From NCBI GenBank assembly GCA_030549495.1, contig JAUIRK010000099.1, forward strand, positions 868,001 to 932,000: a stretch of 64,000 nucleotides of DNA, written 5' to 3'. How positions within the stretch are numbered: the first letter of the stretch is position 1; every line of letters starts with the position of its first letter. Below the pieces are notes generated by a model. That model had not been told where the DNA came from. It saw only the letters and a list, made by a program, of their open reading frames with translations, and made no database searches. The position numbers were made by a program, and so were the translations under genes. Source of the DNA: Nectonema munidae (taxonomy: Eukaryota; Nematomorpha; Nectonematoida; Nectonematidae). This document shows, one piece after another, positions 45,601-58,900 of this stretch.

Positions 45601-46807
45601 AAAAGTTGTATGAAAAATCATTTCTAAAATTTCTCCATAGACTAACTTATTGTTATTATGGTGTCGCTATGATAACACGAACGGTAAAATGAAGGTAAAT
45701 AATTAAGATCTAAAACTCTGCTAAGCTCGATTGTCGCTTTCAAAATGAGATTAATAGTGGGCTTTCGTTCCTGGACTTCAACCGTGTGATTCACCTAAAA
45801 ATGGAAAAAGTTTTTTCAATACTTTTTTCGTATCATTTATTACTTTGAAAATGGAATGAAATTTAGTGAGGTAAAATATATCAGTAAAAAAGGAGGTAAC
45901 AAAATATTTGCAATCATTTTACCGGATGTGTGTGGATTGATTTATTATTTTATTTTTTGGTTTTTATCAAAGACATAAAACTTACAGGCAAGGTATATTA
46001 TACTGAAAAATTAGGGAGATGATGAAAATTAAGTCTAAATTTTGGGCCTCAAAAATTAAAGAAGGGAATGTGCCGTGAGATTTTTATATGACATTTGTGT
46101 TCAAATTTCACAAATGCACTTTATAAACGACAAATTAATTTGAACTATATCTAAATTTTCAAACCATGGTTTATTTTGTATTTTATATTCCCCCTTCAAA
46201 ATCATATTTTTGTACATCCACAAAACATTCAATAACTAAATTTGCTAAAAAATTTAGATCGAAAGTTTACAAAAATATTTTGATAAAAATGTTGAAAAAA
46301 AATTAAAATTTAAATCAATTTTTGAAAAAATATTTTCCAATAAGTGATTTATAAATAAATTTGTGAAAAACCTTTGAATTTTTTTTTGGGAAATTATGCA
46401 TTTTTTCATAATATATTTTTTCCGATAATATAAGCATTATACATATTTTCCTGCTAAGTTGAATATTTACAAACGCATTCATATCAATAAAAGGACTTAG
46501 ATCAGATTTCTATTTAACCATATGTGTCTAGCCGTGTTATATAATAGTTATAGTAGATTATTTTCTGAAGTAGGATAATATATGAAGTAATTTCATTACA
46601 ATATTTTAAGAAAGCTAAACATATATATGTAAGTTTTTAGAACTCTAAACTAGCGTACGCAAAATAGTTTATGTTGTACTCATTGCCACATACTCTAAAT
46701 TATTTAAATTTCGACCAATGAACGAAGCGATCAAAGCTGATTGACACATGTCAACGATGTTTTTAGTGTATGTATTTTAACTCCACATTCTTCCTTTTCT
46801 CTTTCAG
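45601..46807. other. intron upstream of the exchange-factor exon
   Basis: AT-rich, with no element recognised. The pyrimidine-rich CTTTTCTCTTTCAG before 46808 is a strong acceptor. Confidence 0.4.
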
Positions 46808-46954
46808 TCAAACACGGTGTACTGGGGTGAAGAAGTTGAAGAGGATGCTGTGTATTTTGTGTACCTCAAGAAAATTCGCTACGTGTCTTTGACTGGCGAT
46901 GTCGTGAACAAAGATCAATTACAGTGGGAAACAGTCAAGTTCAAGCGGTTGAAG
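46808..46954 (+). CDS. exchange factor exon a
   Basis: Phase 0 in and out. It encodes SNTVYWGEEVEEDAVYFVYL through FKRLK. The WGEEVEE stretch is typical of RGL1-like proteins. Donor AAG|GTTACA. Confidence 0.85.
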
Positions 46955-49900
46955 GTTACAACCAAACATTTCTTTTTACACCACGCTGATTGGCTATTTT
47001 AATAACTGCTTTTAGCACTTCCCGCCAGGGCTGTTCTAATAATAATCGTATGCATTTATATATCTCCAGAGTGAGTCCAGAGGAAAGTCGAGATAGACAG
47101 AATCTAAGGGGATGTTCAATATTTCAAAATTCTGATACAAAATTTAATCATTTCAGCCAATTGAAAGAATTGATTTATCAGTGGATGAATAATTTTAAAT
47201 GTATTAAAAGCATGAATGATAATGGTAGTCTTTTTTTAGGCTGCTTCATTGACCAAACTTGTGGAGAGTTTTTTCGCAGATAGCGACGAAAATCAGAATT
47301 TGGTTCTCGTTGTCATAGCAACTTACCGAACATTTTCCTCATCTTCTGACTTGTTCAACGAATTATGCAATCGGTACATATTTTACCTTCTTTATTATAA
47401 AATGTCCATTTTTTTTACAAAACATTTAATTTGTTATACGTTGCCTCTCAGAATAAATTTTCGATTATGTTTTACTAATAACCATTCTAAACTTATAAGT
47501 TAAGACTACTAACTATAGGTAACAAAAACAAACTAACTTGAAATAAGAATATGTCTATAATAAATATATACATTATATAATTTTTTTTTAATAAAATTTT
47601 AATTATATAAAAAAATTTATAAGTTTATTTTTTTATAAAAAATTGGTAGAAAAAAGTTATATATAAAAAGATTTTTAAAATATATTTTTTATGGAATAGA
47701 ATCAAAGAATAATAGTGATTTATATATTTATTCTTAAAATATATTTTTTATAAAATTATTGATAAAAAAATTTTATTGGAAAAAATTTGTTAATTAAAAA
47801 ATTGCATATAATCAATGCGTATATACACAATTGAAAATCAAGATATTTAGATGCTTACATTTGTTCTTTTGGGCATTAGGGCACTTAATCTTTCTAATAT
47901 TATCGTTCTATCAACTGTTATTATCTATCAAAAGCGATAAAAAATAACTCAACAATTTCTTCAGTTAACAACCGGAGTTGTTTCAAAGTTGTATCTCACC
48001 TTTCAGTTTTTTATTCGTATTTAATTTTTTATTGAATAACAATGCTATATTTATTTTATAATTTTAATACAAATAAATTTTTGCTATCATTTTCATTTTG
48101 AAACAATCAATATTTCTAGCCTGTTGTCAACTATGATCCAACAACGCATTCCTATTGTTCATATGTGAATCATTGTTTAGACTGATTTAATGCTGCACTA
48201 TTTCAGTAAATTACCTTCTCCATTTCCTAGATTCATTTTTTACATTTAATAAGTTTATACATTTATCGTTATTAATTCACTCCAAATTCTATTTGAAATT
48301 ACACGAAGAAATATGATCTTTTAAACACCACACTAAATTACTAAAAGGATGCATTTTTAACAGCACCTTACAGCAACTAACTTTTCTTATATCGACAAAC
48401 TTGGATTCCAAAGATTGGGAACAGGCTTCCATATTAATCAATGTAGAATTATTCTTTTTATATTTCTAACCCCACCCCATGCCTTTTCAGATACGTTAAG
48501 AACAGAGAAGATGAAAACTTTATTGATTGGCACTTTTTTTATGAGTAAGAAAAATCTTTTTCCTCAATATTTAAAAATTTTGCACAATATCTAATCTCCT
48601 GTTATTTATTTTCTACAAATTCCATTTTATTATATCGTTGTGAGATGTGTTTGTTTTTCAACATCTCCCACACTTCATGAAATGATCGCGGGGGATTAAG
48701 AAGAATCATCATTTTTAGTGATTATGTAAGCTCCAAAGTAGGAGTTTTTGCAAAATCGATCTCAAAATTTGAAAGATCATCATTTTTATTATTATTTTTT
48801 TTACTTTCTGCTATTTTTTGTAATTATTATTTTTGTAAGGAAAAAAATTTGTCTAACATGTCAAATAAACTTTTCTCTAATGCGGAAAAACATCACCAAC
48901 AAATTGAACTAACTTCAAATTGTTTTACTAGAAGTGCAATTGTGAAATAATATACAAAATAAGTTAAAATAATACATGAATATGGAGACTTATTCTTCAA
49001 AATATTGTTTATGGAAATTCATAAAATTCAAATTTAAACTAAATTCAAAATTAACTTTAAAAGATAGTTGATACAAATTTTTTTCTTTTCAGATTTTTTC
49101 TTCACCATTTTTGAATATACAAATATACTGAATGAAAAGAATTCATCAAAATTGTTAAATTTTATTTGAAAATGTTTATAAACTCTTTCATTAATTCCTC
49201 AATTACTTTTATCTTATTACTGAGGCGTTTAGACGTTCAAAGGAGCCTGTTGAGTCCGTAGAGAACATTTGAGAAACACAAGTATAGCCTAAATTCCATT
49301 TTATTCACTTTGACATTTTTTCATTCTAGAAAATTTCTATCCATCTTAAATGTTTGGTTGGAAGACTTTGCTTTAAATTTTGACAAAAATTTTGACTCAA
49401 TCCAACTTTTTGAAAAGGTTGACGACTTTGCCAAAAATCACCAACTCGACACCAAAATTTCGTTAAAAAGTCTGCAAAAGCGTGAAACTCTACACTTTAA
49501 AGAAAGTCTATCTGGTGATTAATTTTTTCTTCTACAACTTCTTCCATTTTTCAAATTAAAAAAATTCTTCTTCACTGACACAATGTTAATATTTTAAAAC
49601 CCTTACGTTAAGGTTGTATAAGAATAAATAATGTTTTGGGTGAATAGTCACGGTGCTAGCTAACTATAGATCTTAATTAAAAACTTTTAATAAAAAAATG
49701 AAAAAACATAAAAAAAAACTTCTACTAGATAAGACAAATATGTGAATTCTGTATCGAAAACTTTGAAAAAGGTATTTTATGATAAAAAAAATTACCAGAA
49801 GTAACCGAAGGATGCAAAAAGATATTAAAAAAAAATAAAAAAATCTAGGAAAAAAACGACACTGTGAAATCTATGTCGAAAAACACTTTACATCTGTAAT

Positions 49901-52900
49901 TTTCTCGTTTCTTCCAGTAAATTTCTATCCTTCAATAATATTTCTTAGTTAATTATTTTTCAATACAAATTTTGCAGATTTATTGTGTTTAAAGGTTTTT
50001 TGATCTTTTTTGCTAAATATTTTTGAATCTTTTGGTATTTTTCAATTTCTTCCCGTAAAAGTCTGACTCATTTTTAGTCATTATTATACTTAGTTAAATT
50101 CCAATATATAATGTCTTTATCGCTATGAAATACAACATTTTAGCTATTAAATTTTTGATGACTATAATGTCGTTTTCAGAAAAAAAATTCAAAAACGAAC
50201 TTTTTTTTATTATATATTTTTGGCTTTTGTAATTTATTTAAAAACAACGAGAACAAAAATAACAATAAAATGATCTGATCAGAATATTTAAAATAATTTA
50301 TATATATACTTTTTTTATTTTTCAAGTATCCAGATACATTTTTTTTTTAATTTTTAAGAACATACAAAAAAAGAAAGTTCAATGATTTATCAAAACTCTG
50401 AAGAAATTTTCAAAAATTCAACATTATCATCTTTTCCGCCTGCTTTGATAGCACAGCAAATCACATACAATGATGCAGTAAAATTTTAACACTTTTAAAG
50501 TGGAATGATGTTATCCTATATACAAACTATTAACACATGGGTTCGGGGATAGTATCAGAGATGCGGATCCAGAGTTAATATGCTGGACCAAAGGTTCCAT
50601 AAAAATTCCATCCAGCTTCAAAATTAAAACAACCCACAAAATGTATTCATTAGAATTTTTTTTATATTCTTATAATCATTATAATCTAAATTAATATGGC
50701 AAGTGTTGAAAAATCATTTTTTCTGTTAGGTCTAATCCAGAATTAAATTTTAATTTTTTTTATTTTTTATTTTATAATAGTTTTTCATTATTATTTATCT
50801 TATACTTTAATACAAATAAATTTTTGCTATTATTTTCCTTTTGGAAGAATCAATATCAAATAGACTTATCAAATATGATAAAGACAAAAATCATAAAGAA
50901 TACGATTTTGATGATTTTATTTGCACTTTTATAATTTTGACGGGTCATATTTTCTGTGGGTGGAATTTTCAAAGGACTGTTTAAAAACCTTTTAGACAAT
51001 AAAAATAAGATCAAATCCAGAAGAAAATGAAATTATCATCATATTTTCAAATAAACTTATTCTGCTGTTCATTTTTTACATTTTTTGAAAGCACGAGATA
51101 AAATCTTGGTGTGTGAATTCAAAAGCATGAATAATTTAGTATCTAATACACTTAAATACATTTACACCCAAAACCCTAAAAATGTCTGAGGGTTTAGCGT
51201 TATGCATCTGACATTGAACATCTTCGTTTTTGATTTTTTTCTCTTTTATATTTGTCTTCCTCATTTTTTCAATTTTGTTCTTTTTTGAGATCTTTTTGCC
51301 ACTCCATTCAAAATCTTTTAATTTTCCGTTTTCAAACAGTTAGATTTATTCATATTTTGGATTCTCTTATACCCAAATTTCAGTTTTCATGTAAAATTCA
51401 TTATTTTTCGGTTTTTGCAAACGTCATAACTAGTAATGTTCCGATTAGGCTTTATTGGCGTTTTTTGTCTGATCGTTATCGGTGTTCGCAAATTCCTTAT
51501 TCTTCACCGACTTTATCAAGCGATCCATTAGACAAATTAAGGTTTATACTAGAGCTATAAAGAGTAAAAGAAGCTTTGAATTTTATGCATAGCGCTTTGT
51601 ACAACAAATAGCATTTTAATGAAAGCCGACTTTTTGTTGACAAATGGATGTAAAGAATGTGCTAAATTGATAAATGGGGTTGGGAATCGTTCACAAAAAA
51701 CGTTCACCCATTTTCATATTTGACCTCCCTTCTCAAATTCTGAACATCTACTTTTCTACTTTATAACATAGTATGTCAATTTTGTCTTACCGTGTGGTGG
51801 ACCAGTTTACTCTCCTATAAGAAGCAAATTAGATGGAATGACGCTAGAAAAGACCAGGTTTTACGTTAAATCACGTGTTCAAATTCTTTATATGTTCATA
51901 AATGTTTCAATTTAATAGAGACTTTTTTGTGATGTTTAAAACGCTTTTCTTACAAAATAATTGAAAATTTTTACACTTCAAATATTTTATTTGTATCGGT
52001 TTTGAAATCGTCATCGATGGAAAAATTGATATCGGTCCATCACTCTACTCATAACTGAATTGCGTACTCTACTCCTAGATTTTGTTCTGTGAATTGAAGC
52101 CTTATCAATGCCTTGGCCACTTCTGGGCCAAAAGCCACAAAGTGGAGTCCCAAACGTACACCGTGAAGGCCACAGTCAACTTCTTCAACCAAGTCTCATT
52201 TTCCGTCATTTCCACGATTCTGCAAAACGCGAAACTGCGCTCAAGCGAACGCTCCAAAATCCTCGAAAAGTGGATCAACGTGGCACAGGAGCTGCGACTC
52301 ATCAAGAACTTCTCCTCTTTGAAGGCAGTGATCAGTGCATTGCAATCCGCTTCCATCTTCAGACTCAACAAAACGTGGTCTTGCATTTCCAAGTCAGTTC
52401 CCTATTCCTTTCCCTTTTCAATGAAAGCAAAGCAAAATGAGCTATTTGTAGAGCAAAAACAAAAGTTCTTTAAAACAATTTAAAAATGAAACTTTTTTTC
52501 CATTCTAAATTGTCCAAAACATTAAATGCATGCCAATATTTAAATTTTTGTCAAAAAATTAAGGATTTCAATATTTTATTCCGAATGATCATCATTCGAT
52601 GAAACAAACGCGCACACTCGTAGACAAAATAAGGACGCAGTATGACTTGAAAATATTCGAACAATGTGATTCCATTTATAATATCTAGTGAAAGGAAACA
52701 TTTCCAATGTCAAAAAATGAAAATTTGAAATCCTATTTTGACATATCTATATCAAAATGAAAATATATTAAAAAAAAATTGAAATCAGCTTTTCAAATGC
52801 TAAAAAGATATGGAAGCATTATTGTCTGTGCTCTTAATTTTTCAATTGACTATTAGCTTCAATTTCTTTGTCAATAGTAAAATAAGACTGCTGTTCACCA

Positions 52901-55900
52901 TTTTTGCAAAATTTAAGTTATTCATATAATGAAGGAAATTCACTTAAATTCAAACTTTTTAGAATGAATCATTAACATTTAGTTTTATCCGTCTTTCTTA
53001 AATAACATATTCACGAATTAATTTTGGTTTACCGAGAGAAGGTTTGAAGAGCGTTTATCTTTCATTTGCCATTTAACCGACTCGACTAATTTTCCTTTAA
53101 CTGAGTCAACCATTATCCACGATGCTAAAACCATTTTAAAGGGACAATGTCTTTAAGGCTAAATTTGAAGTGTCTCGCGAGTTTCCAATCACTCTTTAGT
53201 TTAGAAATCACTTTTTAGTTTTAGAATTCAATGTTTGCATGTCCGCAGAGCATTGCAAAAGAGTGTATGTGGGTACCACCTGTTGCCCAAAAACCCATGC
53301 GTGTATATCCGCTTCGTGCACCACTCTAAACTTCAGGAACGCTTTTTTCCTGACCGGAAATATATCTCAATAAAAAAAATCAGTGAGACAATTCTTTGTT
53401 ACAGAGTTGTTTATAGAACAAAAGGAAGTCGTCACCATAAATTTTGGATGCACTCACCTTAACCTCTGTCTCCATTAAACCTTTAATGAAAGAAACGTTG
53501 AGTAAATCAGGAGTATCAAGCTTTATTTCCCTTTGCATTTTATACATTCTACAATTTTGTTTCCATTATTTTTAAGAGAGAAAATTAATTTGTTCAAAGA
53601 TCTGGCGGAAATTTACTCAGAAGCAGACAACCAATCAATTCACAGGGATCTGATTAAGAAAGAAGGAACTTCCAAAATCGTAGATCTCAATTCTCGTAAT
53701 GGCAAATACTTGAACCGCAAAATTATCAAGTTTTCTTTAAAAAATTTTTACAATTTATCACTAAATTTTATTTATTTTTTGCCATTTTTTACACTTTTTG
53801 AATTTATTTTCACCATCGCTAAAATCAGTGCCATCGAGAGTCAAGAGAGACGAAGAAAATCTCGTTAGATCAAAGATAATAATTTTTCATTTGGAAACTA
53901 TTTTATCTTTATTTCAATAACTTTTAAAATGTAAGTTTTGTGAATCTCCTTCTTTTATTAATTAATTTTTAGAACATTTAAGAAAATTAATCTCAAAAAA
54001 AAATTCAAAGGAGATTTTTTGACATGATTTTTGTTAGAAATTTTTGAATGTAAATTTATTTAAATCTAAGTCAATTTGTTATAGATGGATTTTGATTGGC
54101 CCTCTATAGTACCCGCGCTAAAAAAAATTATTAGAGGGGGGCTGAAGGGGCAATAAAAATTTACATTATGGAAAAAATTTATTATCTTATGAGAAGAGGG
54201 CGCTAAAAGTACTATATAAATTACAAAAACAAATTGTTATAAAGGCATTTAATCATTTTCAAACAGTTTTGTTTCCGATATATGGCATAAATGTTCTCAA
54301 AGTTACTTGCACAGCTATATGTTTTTATAATTTTTTTTAAGTTAAGACACTTGGGGCAAGTTGAAAATTTTCAGGGGGGGGGGCAATAAATAAAACTGGG
54401 GGCTCCAAAAATATATAAGTAGCGTGGGCTCTGGCTCTCTGTAATAATGAAATCCCTTGATACATCACGAATAACCTGATGATTTATATGCCAATTCTTA
54501 AGTTAATTTTTCCTCTTCTCTAGAATGATAAATCTTTTAAAAATCTGAACCGGTTAAGTTGAATCTAGGTTTTTACTAGGTCAGTTAAAAATTTAACCAA
54601 AAAAAGTCAAATTATTTGGCTTTTTATAGTAAAAATGGTAAAGTAATATCCATAATTTTTATGGAAAAACCTTAAAAATTTCCCCCTTTTTGAAAAAAAT
54701 TTTAAAAAATTTTTTTTAAAAAAAAATTTTTTTTAAAAATTAAACTTTTTTAAAAAAAAGAAAAATTTTTTTTTTTTGCCAAAAACTTTTTTTTAGGGTG
54801 GGGTTTATTTTTTTCTTTTGATCCCGGTTTTTACCTTCTTCCACTTCAAAAAAAAAAAATTTTTCCGGGGGTTTTTTTTTGGGGGGGGGGGGGGGGGGTC
54901 CAAAAAATTAAAAAAATTTAAAAAAAACCCAAAAAAGCCCCCCCCCAACAAAAATCTTTTTTTTTTGGGGGGGGGTAGGAAAAAAAAACCCCCCCCGCCC
55001 GGGGGGGGGGGGGGGGGGGTGGGGGGGGGGGGGGCAACGGGGGGGGGGGGGGGTAAGGGAAAAAAAAAAAAAGAAAAAAAAAAAGAGGAAGGGGGGTTTT
55101 TTTTTCCGACGATGTAACACTCTGACGTATTTCTACTAGCGGGTCCTCTGACCTTTTGAAATACTCTCAAATTCTACTCGTGTATTTTAACATGATAATG
55201 ATATAAATCTTACAGATTGATTTCAATGATCTTTCCTTCTTTCTCTCTCATTTGTCAATTTAGAACTTTTTGGCACAGCTAAATTCTCATATGTGTCCTA
55301 ACGACTCTCTGTTTTTTTGATACACAATAGATATAGGAGATCTCAATCAGAAATGGGCTATGTTCAAGGCACAATTCCTTACCTAGGCACATTCCTCACC
55401 GACCTCACAATGATTGACACTCTCTTTCCGGATTTCGTTCAGCACAACTCAAAAAGTTTCATTAATCTTGAGAAGAAAAAGAAAGAATTTGACATTCTCG
55501 TCCAAATTAAAATGCTGCAACTCTCTGCCTCCAACTACCGCTTTCAATTCTACCAACAATTTTGGACGTGGTTTAATTCCATCGAACCTTTGACTTCGGA
55601 CCAAAGCTTTGCCATTTCTTGCCTTCTAGAACCTTTGCCAAATTCCTCTACAAAAGTTTCAACTTTTCACTTTTTTAAAAAGATATCAACAACAAGCCCA
55701 ATATATATTATATATTAATTCTTATATATTTATAACTTAGAGTCAAAAACAGAATTTAAAAGACGTTTCTATCATTTCATATTCTAAAAAGATTTCCGAA
55801 AGTGCGGATTCCGGTTTTAATTCTTCAAACAAATCCAGTCCTACCCAAAAAAATCCATCAAATGTTTCCTTTGACTCTTCAAATAATGAAACTTCTAGCA

Positions 55901-58900
55901 AAGGGTCTCTCTCCAATTTACTTCAAGTTTGTTTAAAATTATTCCATTTGTTTTTATATCCACACATTTAACCTCCATATCTTCCAACACTTTTTTGCGG
56001 CGCGTTCATCAAACCAAAATTGAATAATGTGGTAGTGTTATATTATTTTTATTAATTAACTATACTTAATTAACCCATTTTGGGTTATTGTTCCTGTAGA
56101 ATTTAGAATTTCCAATGGAATTCAATAAGGATAAGTAAAAACCATCTGTTTTGCGTCAACCAAAATGGATTAATTACTGACTAATTAAGTAGATAGCCAA
56201 CAAAGATTACACGTTCAACTGCCCTTTAAATTACTGCCCCCTAAACTAAATTGTTAGTTACTTTGGAGCAAGTTTTTTCCACACCAAAAATGAGGCGTGG
56301 TATTTCTCCAAGACTTACTTTTTTGCCTGAGTTATTTAGACAACTCAGACATATGTGTTTGTATGTAGTGTACGTACACATGGATTTGAGATTCGCATTC
56401 AAGATTGACGGCCTTTAATAAAGCTAATAACCAATCATCAAACGGAGAGAAATATCGCATGTTTGTTCTTTATTATTTCTCTTCATTTTCTTTTTTTCAT
56501 ATACTTTTTTTGTTCTTATATTTCACGCCCTATTCTATACATAGCGGGAGGAAGGGGCTACAGCCCCAGGCCCCACGTTCCCCTAGTCCGACCCTGAGTA
56601 TGATAAATAAAGGTTATAAGTGGAATATAATAAAAAAACTTATTTATTATTATTAAACATTTTATGTATACCATGATTATATTGACCGTTAGAAAATAGT
56701 TATAAAACATTCTATATGATGTGAGGAAAGTGTGGAAACAAATAATTTTCACGTTGAGTGGAGAGGTAAGTCTTAAAAGCATTAAGATTAGATTATTGTT
56801 GCAAGCAATCGGAGGTGAGCGTGTTGAGCATTTGAGGGAGAAGTGTAAGAGGAGAAAGTCGACGAGAAAGTTAAGGTATTACAATTAACGCAAATATGGT
56901 GACGTTTTCTGTGGGGTAAAATTTTCTGATGAGGGACAAAAGGCATTAGTGCTAATGGACAGTTGCCATGATAGTATTTGTAACCGATGCAAGCAAGTGA
57001 GAAATTGCGTCTAAACTGTAATTTATCGAGTCCTAGAAGGTTATAAAGATCTTGAGTAACTACGTCTCGGGAGCAAAGACCAATAATAATTATACGATGG
57101 TTATTTTTTTTAAATTTTGTGCTAAAAATATTCCCATACAAGATAAAAGAGAATTTTATGGATATAGTTGAATATAGAGAGTGTACTTATAAGCTACTGT
57201 AAATATGGAGTTGGGTGTAAATATGTATACTCATACAAGATATTGCAACAACAGGATGTTCCGACAATAAACAATATTAATGATTATAATTACATTAAAT
57301 ATGGGAGTGAGTAGGATTGGTTGGATGCTGGATTCGATAACTCAAGGTCTTGGGTTCGATTCCGCAACAAGCCTCCTTTCCTCATAGTTGAATAGAAGCG
57401 GCGCAATTGTGCCTTCTCGGTGATAACACCCCACCCTTACCTTAAGTCGCCTTCCACTACATGCAGTTTCACAATAACCCGATTCTGGTGTTGAGAGCTA
57501 TACGAAGTTGCTTGCGCATCATACATTTCTGTTTTAGTCTTAAATAACATTAAGCTATTTTGAAGGGGGAAGCGGAAAAATTATAAAATTTTCAGAAAAA
57601 TTTCTCTGGGTAGTTTTTCAATTTAACTTTTTAAATATTATATTTAATTTTGGATTGGTCTAAATGAGCCGTTTCGTTTAGCTATCACTGGAAAATATCT
57701 TATTGAAATGTTCTGTTTTTGTGCAGGACTGCAACAGTAATAACAACTGTGCTCAAAGTAATTCCTACAAATTCGAAAATTCCTGCATCATCAAAGTCAG
57801 TTTGGACAAGTCAATTGATAACAGCCTTAACACCAACGTATACAAGAGCATATGGGTAAGAGAATGAATTGATTTTTGCGCCGAACTTTTTCCAGTTGTT
57901 TTAAAAAATTTCCTTTCACGTGAATAACGCTCTTTACTTTCTAACACTAGATTAAAAAAATTAAAAAATCAAAACATTCTGAAAATTCCTACTTTCTCCT
58001 AGAACATTGAAGATAAGCTGTACCATAATTTTAATAATTTTTGTAAATTAAGCCTTCAAATTTTTAATTTTATTTAAAAAAAAAAATTAATTAATTAGCA
58101 AAGATTAATTAATGTAAATAAAATTAATTGTAAGTATGTTAGTAATTTTTGTTAGGGTTTTATTTTTTGGTTATTAGTTAATTTCTTAATTAGGAAGTTA
58201 ATTTGAGGTTTTAATTAATTTTGGTTAATTAGAAAGTTAATTTGAGGTGTTTTTAGTTATTTCAAGTCAATAAGAATTTTATAGCAAATTTCGGGAAATA
58301 GAGATGTTTGAAAAACGTCCATTTTATCACTACGTTCTCATTTCTGAAGCAAATAAATGCACACGCTTTTTTCAAGGAAAAGCGTAGATGCGATTTCAAA
58401 ACGAGATACATGAATTATTCTTTTGCAAATTCTATCGAATCTTTTTTTCTTGCCTCTAAAACATTTTTACTTGTTAATAATTGATTATCATTTCGATAGC
58501 TTCCAGTTATAACGAATTTCAATTTGCTGAATTTCGTGCAAAATAAAGTGATTTTTTAGGTCTCCACAAAAGTGTAGTGAATTTTCTTCAAATTTCTGTT
58601 ATAACAAAATTTTATTAAAAGAAACAAAAACTTTTGCGTGATTTAGATAAACAATAACGATCGAACTTCGTGCGTGTTGAAGAAAGCTATGCGAAAACAT
58701 GGCGTTTCCGATGACCACACAAACTTTCAGCTCTTCCAGATTCTTCCGCTGCAAAGAGGCGATTTTTTGATACCGGAAGACGCAAACGTCTTCTACGCCA
58801 TGAAGGACGGCTATCCCAAGTTTGTAATTCGCTACAAATGGGACTGCTTGACGCATCAGCCAATAGCATCCTGTGCCTCAATTTCCTCATCTTCTGCCGC

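Noticed and set aside
51252-51560. Open frame ending SSDPLDKLRFILEL, considered as an exchange-factor exon
   Set aside because: Its phase fits neither neighbouring exon, and the exon at 50359-50477 already supplies the expected catalytic-domain entry in the right phase.
54805-55170. Proline- and glycine-rich open frames on both strands
   Set aside because: They are translations of the homopolymer block and mirror each other on the two strands.
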